Origin: Emydura subglobosa
Taxonomy: Eukaryota > Chordata > Testudines > Chelidae
Length of the DNA: 64,000 bases
Reading direction: 5' to 3'
NCBI GenBank assembly: GCA_007922225.1
Contig: ML679968.1
Location: forward strand, 10,670,399 to 10,734,398
Made by a program: the position numbers and the translations under genes. The notes below the pieces were generated by a model that had not been told where the DNA came from, ran no database searches, and worked only from the letters and a program-made list of their open reading frames with translations. Of the stretch, positions 58,165 through 64,000 are shown one piece after another; the first letter of the stretch is position 1; each line of letters starts with the position of its first letter.

Positions 58165-58495
58165 AAAGCATCTTGTGGATTAAATCAGTAAAATACTATA
58201 TTCAGGTGAGGAATATCCTGCTGATAAGAGATGATGGAGTGTTTCTTGTATGCAATGAAGAGGAGCTCCAGTAATTTTGGAATAGCTGTGCACTAGCTCG
58301 TGATGAATTTGAACTAACCATCAGTCTAGAAAAGGCAATAATTATGGCACAAGGAGTGCTGACTGCACCAGAAGTTTTAATAGATAGTATCCACTAGGAG
58401 TTGTTCACAAGTTCTGCTGTCTAGGATCAACTGTATCAGATAACATCTCTGTAGATGACATCTCTGAATGTCAACTAGAGAGATGTCTCTAGGAT
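58165..58495 (+). mobile_element. non-LTR LINE, RT region, left part of a split copy
   Basis: On the plus strand it encodes ILLIRDDGVFLVCNEEELQ, where IRDD stands in the catalytic 'FADD' position, then ARDEFELTISLEKAIIMAQG ('FGLTISl.KT..m.Q'). This is the palm and thumb of an RTE/R4-like LINE. It continues after the CR1 insert at about 59111. The 5' part of this LINE is not seen to the left of 58165, where the other CR1 ends. Confidence 0.72.
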
Positions 58496-59110
58496 CAACA
58501 TCTCTGGGATGTTGTTCTAGGAAGAGACAGGATCCACTTAACGAAGAGAGGGAAGAGCATCTTCGCAGACAGGCCTGCTAACCTAGTGAGGAGAGCTATA
58601 AACTAGGTTCGCCGGGGGACAGGGACCTAAGTCCAGAGCTAAGTGGGGAAGTGGGACACCAGAAGGAAACACAAAGAGGAGGGTGCAACAGCAGAAGCCT
58701 CCTGATTCATACTAAGAAAGTAAGGCAATCAGCTAGTTATCTTACATGCCTGTACATGCAAGAAGCCTGGGAAACGAGCAGAAGAAATTGGAAGTTCTGG
58801 CATAGTCAAGGAACTGTGATGTGATTGGAATGACTGAGACTTGGAGGGGTAACTCACATGACCGGAGCACTGTCATGGATGGGTATAAACTGTTCAGGAA
58901 GGACAGGCAGGGGAAAAAAGGTGGAGCAGTTGCACTGTATGTGAGAGTAATATGACTACTCAGAACTCCAGTATGAAACTGGAGAAAAGCCTGTTGGGAG
59001 TCTCTGGGTTAAGTTTAGAGGTGAGAGCAACAAGGGTGATGTCATGGTGGACATCTGTTATAGACCACCAGACCAGGATGAAGAGGTAGACAAGGCTTTG
59101 TTCAGGCAGA
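58496..59110 (+). mobile_element. CR1 LINE 5' fragment (endonuclease region), no 3' end
   Basis: CAGACAGGCCTGCTAACCTAG, AAACTAGGTTCGCCGGGGG, GCAAGAAGCCTGGGAAACG, ATGGATGGGTATAAACTGTTC and then the block coding for ICYRPPDQDEEVDKALF are the early ORF2 (endonuclease) part of a CR1 subfamily. It lacks RT and the 3' UTR, unusual for CR1, which is normally 5' truncated. Ends are accurate to about 20 bp. Confidence 0.82.
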
Positions 59111-59660
59111 CAAGCTTAATCCTCACATTGGAAGGGCAGCTACCACATTTAGTCAGCTGACCAACTGCATGTGGGATCACAGGAAAATGGCATTGCACAG
59201 CAAGTTATAGATGTGTGTTTTGAGCATTCTACTGTATCATGGTGAGCTGGATCACTTCAGCCAGCATGAGAGAAGCCTAAAGACCTTCTACACCTGTGGT
59301 TTTCACCATATTCTAAATATCAAGTGATAAATCAATGTTTCTGATATTGCAGTACTTTAGAAAGCAAAATTACCAAGTCAAATCACTATTCTGAAACACA
59401 GATGTCTCTGTTCCTCGCTTGGTCATCTGCAACATATGGGCAATGGACACATTCCAAAGGATCTGCTGAAAGGAGAGATTATGGATGCCCTGAGGCCACT
59501 GGGTCAGCATAGGCTCAAGTTCAAGGATGTTTGCAAGAAGGACTTGAAAACTTTCAAAATAATCATTGGAAGCTGGGAAGATGCAGCTAGCAATAGGAGG
59601 GCTGAACTGCACCAGGGAGTAAAAGAGATTGAGAAGAGATGATTTAGAGATAGGAAAGCA
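59111..59660 (+). mobile_element. non-LTR LINE, C-terminal part of the split copy
   Basis: The plus strand continues the RT thumb (SQLTNCMW, KMALHSKL, then VLSILLYHGELDHFSQHE, from about 59150) and ends with the C-terminal signature: the frame 59436-59642 encodes MGNGHIPKDLLKGEI, FKDVCKKDLKTF and SWEDAASNRR ('M.d.riPK.llyGEl...rfKD..K.dlk...WE..A.dR'). It joins in protein order to 58165-58495, with the CR1 fragment between. Confidence 0.78.
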
Positions 59661-59665
59661 AAGGG

Positions 59666-60837
59666 AGTGAAGAGGAAAGTGCAATAGGTCTCAGGAGCTA
59701 GTGTATCAGTTTCATATTCTGGCTCTTATTTTATGCCTTCATTATTTCCTGCGTGCACTGTAATTTGAGAATTGGACTTTTTAGCCACTTGCAATGCTGT
59801 AGAATGACACATAGTAACTGATCTGCTTTGGTGCTTACACCATCATCTTTCGAAGGACCAGGGTAGAAGTTAAGGACAAGGAGGTTGTCCAGTACATGGA
59901 GGCCATAGGTTGTTCAGGGAAATGGATAGTACAGCTATAGAATATCTGTATTAGAGCCTGCCTCTTGACAGAAGGTGAAATGGTATTTTCTGTTACTTAT
60001 TAAGATAACCATTCTCCCATCAAATTCTGGGAGGTGTGGTATCCAGTGACAAGTCAGTATTTGAAAGACATCATGAAACCCTAAAGCTATATGAGTTGAG
60101 ATCAGGAGAACCAAAAGCAGAAGTCAGTTTAGTTTAGTTAGTTAGTAAAGCCTGAAGTTATTCATACTGAATCTTTGTTGCATACTTCCTTTTTCATTCA
60201 TGTCATGGGATGTACATATCCAGCAACAAACTTCACTTCTGGACTAGGAACTTTAATGATCATAAGAATTATTACTAGAATACCATCCAACAATAACTTT
60301 TTAAAATCACTGAATTACTAAATTGACCACTTCAAACACTAAATAATGCAGGCATAGAGTGAAAGGAGATACATAAAATGAATTCATTCATGTAATGTAT
60401 TTATGCAGAGCTGCACTGCTGGTAACATCTAGACAGCAAATATTTGCAGACATGAATGACTGTTTAACTAAAAACATACAAGAAAGAGCACTAGAAATGT
60501 TCTTATTACTCCTGCAAGCTATACTCTCTGAAACATATTTGCATTCCAATATAGTACATTAGCACTGTAAACAAAGAGCAAGCACATTTCAATTCATTCC
60601 CACCTATAACCAGCACTAAGCAAACCATCACTTATTGGAAGTTAAAAAGCTCATCTTACTCACAAAAGGATGAAGAGGATAAACAATAGACAGAAGTGGT
60701 TTGACATAGGACCCCATCACTAGTATATAAACATACCAGGCGACTTATTAGATAGCTGCCTTACAAGCCTGCTCCAATTTCTATTCCCTTTAAAAAAGTC
60801 TGAGTACTTTGGGATATCATGGCACCTTCATCAGTCT
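59666..60837. other. AT-rich sequence, nothing recognised
   Basis: No repeat family or supported frame was found. A T-run follows at about 60838-60852. Confidence 0.4.
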
Positions 60838-62030
60838 TTTTTTTTTTTTTAATACAGATAAATACTTAGCTTTGCTGAAGTGAAAAGCTTCGCTGCAGAA
60901 TACCTGCAGTCCGTCTCCAACTCACTAGCCCTCAGATATAGAAGACAATTATGTTATCTTAAATCTGGGCTGATTTGTTGCTCATTGGCTCCACATTTTG
61001 TTTAGGAGACAGTTTCTGCTTTTGATCTTTTGAGCTACTTTAGTAAGATTGTATTTGTATGTGAGTGTGTGATTTAGATGACTCCTAGATACAAGATACA
61101 CAGGCTTTGATTTGTGTGTCAGCCAATGACCATTCAAAAAGAGGTTAAGCTGAAGTTGGCTCTGAGCATGGTTTACGTGGAAGCATGTTTACACAGTCTT
61201 TGAGATGCTTGGTTTCAGTCTCCATTTCTTGCAATAGTCACCTATGGCAGTCATATCACCATTCTCTTCTGTTCAGGTTCTCTTCAATCTTTTGGAAGTC
61301 ATGGTCCTTTAAAGACAAACAGATATTGTTGGTATGAACTGCCCAGATGTGGTATTCAGTAGGGCATCAGTGAATACATCTAATAAAATTGGTGCCAACA
61401 CTGAGCCTTGCAGGAGTCTGCTCTTCTGGAATTTCCAGGTGCTGATTTTGTGACTCAAAGCCACCTGAAAATGTCTACTTTGGAGCATCAGCTCTGTGGC
61501 CCTGACAATGCATCTAGGAATAACTCTTGACACCTTTTATCACAAACCCAGATGGTGTCACAGACTGCTGTAAGGTCAAAAGAGACAGCTCCAGTTTCCT
61601 ATTTCTTGTGAAATCCATTCTCAATGTACATAGTAAGTGCTAAGTGGTCACAGGTACTTTAATTTGGTCAGAGACCTGACCGATCATCACTCAAAAATTG
61701 CTCTGACATGGGCATAATTTTCTGTAGGATAATCTTCTCTAGGCAATTGTAGCTACAACTTAGGAGTGCTATGTCTTTTTGCCATATCTCAGGTATCATG
61801 TTCTCAAGTACGAGAGGGGACATGAACACAGACAACTACTGCTGACTTTTCTTCCCAAGATGTTGTAGTGATGCCTAATGATGCCTGTTTGCTGACTGTT
61901 ACATTTCTGGATAAGCACAAGCAGATTCTCTAATGTCAAACTCTCAACAGTTCTGTTTTGTCCAAGAGACTCATATTGGGAAATACCATGGCTAGGGTAT
62001 ACCTCAGCAGCATTACATTCTGACAATTCA
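60838..62030 (-). mobile_element. non-LTR LINE of a third type, RT domain, minus strand
   Basis: On the minus strand, from the right, about 61810-61700 has the pre-palm region. About 61600-61560 encodes SFDLTAVCDTIW ('vDLtAAYDTVW', first catalytic block). The frame 61309-61533 encodes RHFQVALSHKISTW and LLQGSVLAPILLDVFTDALL ('GLPQGSVLAPtLFn.Y'). Around 61280-61150 follow FQKIEENLN and WRLKPSISKT ('W.LkpN..KT'). Around 60950-60880 a worn 'CRYSAAKLF' may match 'lcYStAEY'. It ends at a poly(A) on the minus strand (T-run 60838-60852). It is full of stops. The lineage differs from CR1 and from the RTE/R4-like copies. Confidence 0.72.
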
Positions 62031-63749
62031 AAGTTAACAGCACCACTCTATATCAGCATGAACAATTATTTCATTTTGTTCCTCTACTTATAGAATATCT
62101 TCCCCTCTTCTCTCCTCCCCATTTCTATCTTCTGAGAGTGGAAGATTTCTCCTCAACCAGCGTCTTTCTTTCTTTCTTTCTATGAAGAAAGAAAGGAGGG
62201 TGTTTCTTCTCTCCCTTCTTTTTACCTGGCTGGCGAGGGGATCTAAAAAGAGAGACTGACCTCTCTGGGGCCTATTTGCTCAGCACTCACCATGCTGCTG
62301 CACCTGGGACAATTTGAAATCAAGAACACACCAAGACCAAAGAAGTGAATTAATAAAGACCAAATTAATAAAGTAGGAGATTCAGCTGTCTGGGGGCTAA
62401 TATAAATAAAGTAAATGAAGTCTCTGGTCCATAGAGTGGGGTTCACCAAAATGTTAGTCTCCTTACACATCAATACACAGTTGCCAGATCTTCCTAAAAC
62501 AATCTCAAATTACTTCAGCTATCTGTTTTATGGTGACAGCATCTGCCATATGGCAGTCCTGTGGAAGTGCTCCAGAAATGCTAGTTAAGCAGCTAAATCT
62601 TCCTTCAGCTGACTCCATGCCCCAATAAAAAGGTGATTTTTAACCTCAGTATTTGTTGTCATTAAGTGTAGTGAAACAAACACTATACACAGGATCAGTT
62701 ATGTATACAAAGGTCAAGGGAACCTTCACTGACTGCACCTGCTCCAGTATTTAACTTTATTATCCTATGACACCTCTGAATCTTACCTTTTAAGGGTTTG
62801 TAATTTGTCTAGCGGAACGCAAGAATGGGACCTTAAAAACATTCTTATTCAATCAATTTCAATACATGAAAATTTTCTTTTTTATGGCCACATGCTCACC
62901 GCTGCCACAGCACCTTATAATTTCATTTTCTTCATTTAAAGATAAACCAAATTTGATGATTTCATCTCTATCATCCTTGCTCTCACACAGAACCTTCATG
63001 AGATCGTGCCCCAAAACTTGCTCTGTATATGTTTCATTGGCAAATACTCAAATGAGTCCTTTAACTGTGCCAGCGATGTCTGAAAATTCTTGGCAGCAAC
63101 ATTATATATACCTAAGACCTGACCAGGAACTGTTTGTTGGTACCCGTACAATACTTATGTTAAGTAACCATATATTTTGCCTTAGAACATGTCATTTGGG
63201 TCAAGTAGTATGGTGAGTTACCCCAAAGCCACACAGTTCAGAAGTCCTGGGATCCCAACCTGCTGAGGAGCCATGCAGGTGAGCTGCCTGGAAACTGGAC
63301 ATGTTTGCAATGATTATCTATCTGGCAAGCGGTGTTACATTGGAAACTTGCCTGATTTTCATCAGAACATCATTGAAATTGAACTATCCCCAGGGAATGT
63401 TTCAATTTTGACCAATCTGCAAATTACAACAAAAACCACCAAAATGTTTTTCTTCAATTTCTCTGGCCAGTTCTATTCACAACTACCTTTTCAGATGGTA
63501 ACTACACTGGTTTTCATTAAAATGGTCATCATTATGTCAGCATTTGCAAACAATTGCCACACTGTGGTATCTGAAATATCAAAGTATTTTTTCTATATTG
63601 GAACTGGAAATTATAGTGGGATCTCAGATAAACATGGTGATTGGTGGGTTGCTATCGCCATTTTACTTTATTGGGTTTGTAGACTGCCAAGCACAATGAT
63701 ACTCTGACTGTGATTGGATTCCCTATGTCCTACCATAATCAAAAGAATA
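62031..63749. other. no supported gene; one simple hairpin
   Basis: A CTTTCTTTCTTTC / GAAGAAAGAAAG hairpin lies at 62161-62196. The 144-codon plus frame (63273-63707) and 116-codon frame (62866-63216) have no domain. About 63370-63460 recalls the AT-rich repeat of 37336-37520. Confidence 0.4.
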
Positions 63750-63890
63750 AATTAATTAATAGCCTCATTTTACAGGTGGGAAAATGAGACAGAGTTCAGG
63801 GGGTTTGCACAAAGTCACACAAGGAATCTGGCAGAGAAACTAAAAATGAGATCTCCTGGCTCATGATACTCTGCCTTAAACTACAGATTA
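63750..63890 (-). repeat. MIR SINE, minus strand
   Basis: CCTCATTTTACAGGTGGGAA, AATGAGACAGAGTTCAG, AAAGTCACACAAGGAATC and TGGCAGAGAAAC match the reverse MIR core. Confidence 0.75.
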
Positions 63891-64000
63891 TTCCAGATAT
63901 TAAAATATAAATAGATGATAATTTATCTACCTGTGTTGGGTATATTCAGTTAGTGATTTTTAAAAAATGAACTATATTTCTGAAAAAAATCCCCAAAGCA
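63891..64000. other. window edge, AT-rich
   Basis: Nothing recognised. Confidence 0.4.

Noticed and set aside
63273..63707. 144-codon plus-strand frame
   Set aside because: Crosses repeat-like AT-rich sequence, has no domain, and no splice or promoter context.

Overview
This window looks like nuclear DNA from a sauropsid, most likely a turtle. It is AT-rich and has no bacterial-style gene organisation. Its interspersed repeats are CR1 LINEs in both orientations, MIR SINEs, TG...CA LTRs with 4-5 bp target duplications, a Ty3/Gypsy element, two other non-LTR LINE lineages, and MITEs whose ends read GGGTATGTCTACACTGC or close to it. The sauropsid call rests on the CR1 3' ends and the repeat mix. 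The turtle call rests on remembered repeat consensuses and is an inference.

There is no complete host gene. Three short open segments have convincing splice signals: a terminal coding exon on the minus strand (1696-1848), a possible second minus-strand exon (3281-3340) whose reading phase does not fit the first, and an 84 bp phase 0-0 exon on the plus strand (23535-23618). The window therefore looks like intronic or intergenic DNA of one or two large genes. Nearly all other open frames are chance frames or decayed transposon genes.

Layout. 1-3.4 kb: MITE, candidate exons and an old L3-like tail. 3.4-5 kb: a CR1 with readable reverse transcriptase. 5-29.5 kb: mostly old unique sequence with scattered MITEs, MIRs and unclassified repeats, plus the plus-strand exon. 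29.6-40.9 kb: LTR-rich, with a solo ERV1-type LTR (29597-30064), an LTR with polypurine tract and decayed internal region (31566-33870), two neighbouring solo LTRs (37669-38791 and 38926-39614), and LINE fragments with the head-to-head arrangement expected from twin priming (36216-37335). 42-48 kb: quiet AT-rich DNA with microsatellites and one antisense CR1.

48.4-59.7 kb is the most informative region. One CR1 is split by a Gypsy retrotransposon with both LTRs, which itself carries a Tigger-like MITE in one LTR, a second MITE, an antisense CR1 and probably another insertion. The same host CR1 is split again by a GC-rich island. Downstream, another LINE is split by a CR1 5' fragment. 60.8-62 kb holds a third LINE lineage on the minus strand, and a MIR lies near the right edge. 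I found no new biochemical system. The value lies in the insertion stratigraphy, the twin-priming structure and the candidate exons.
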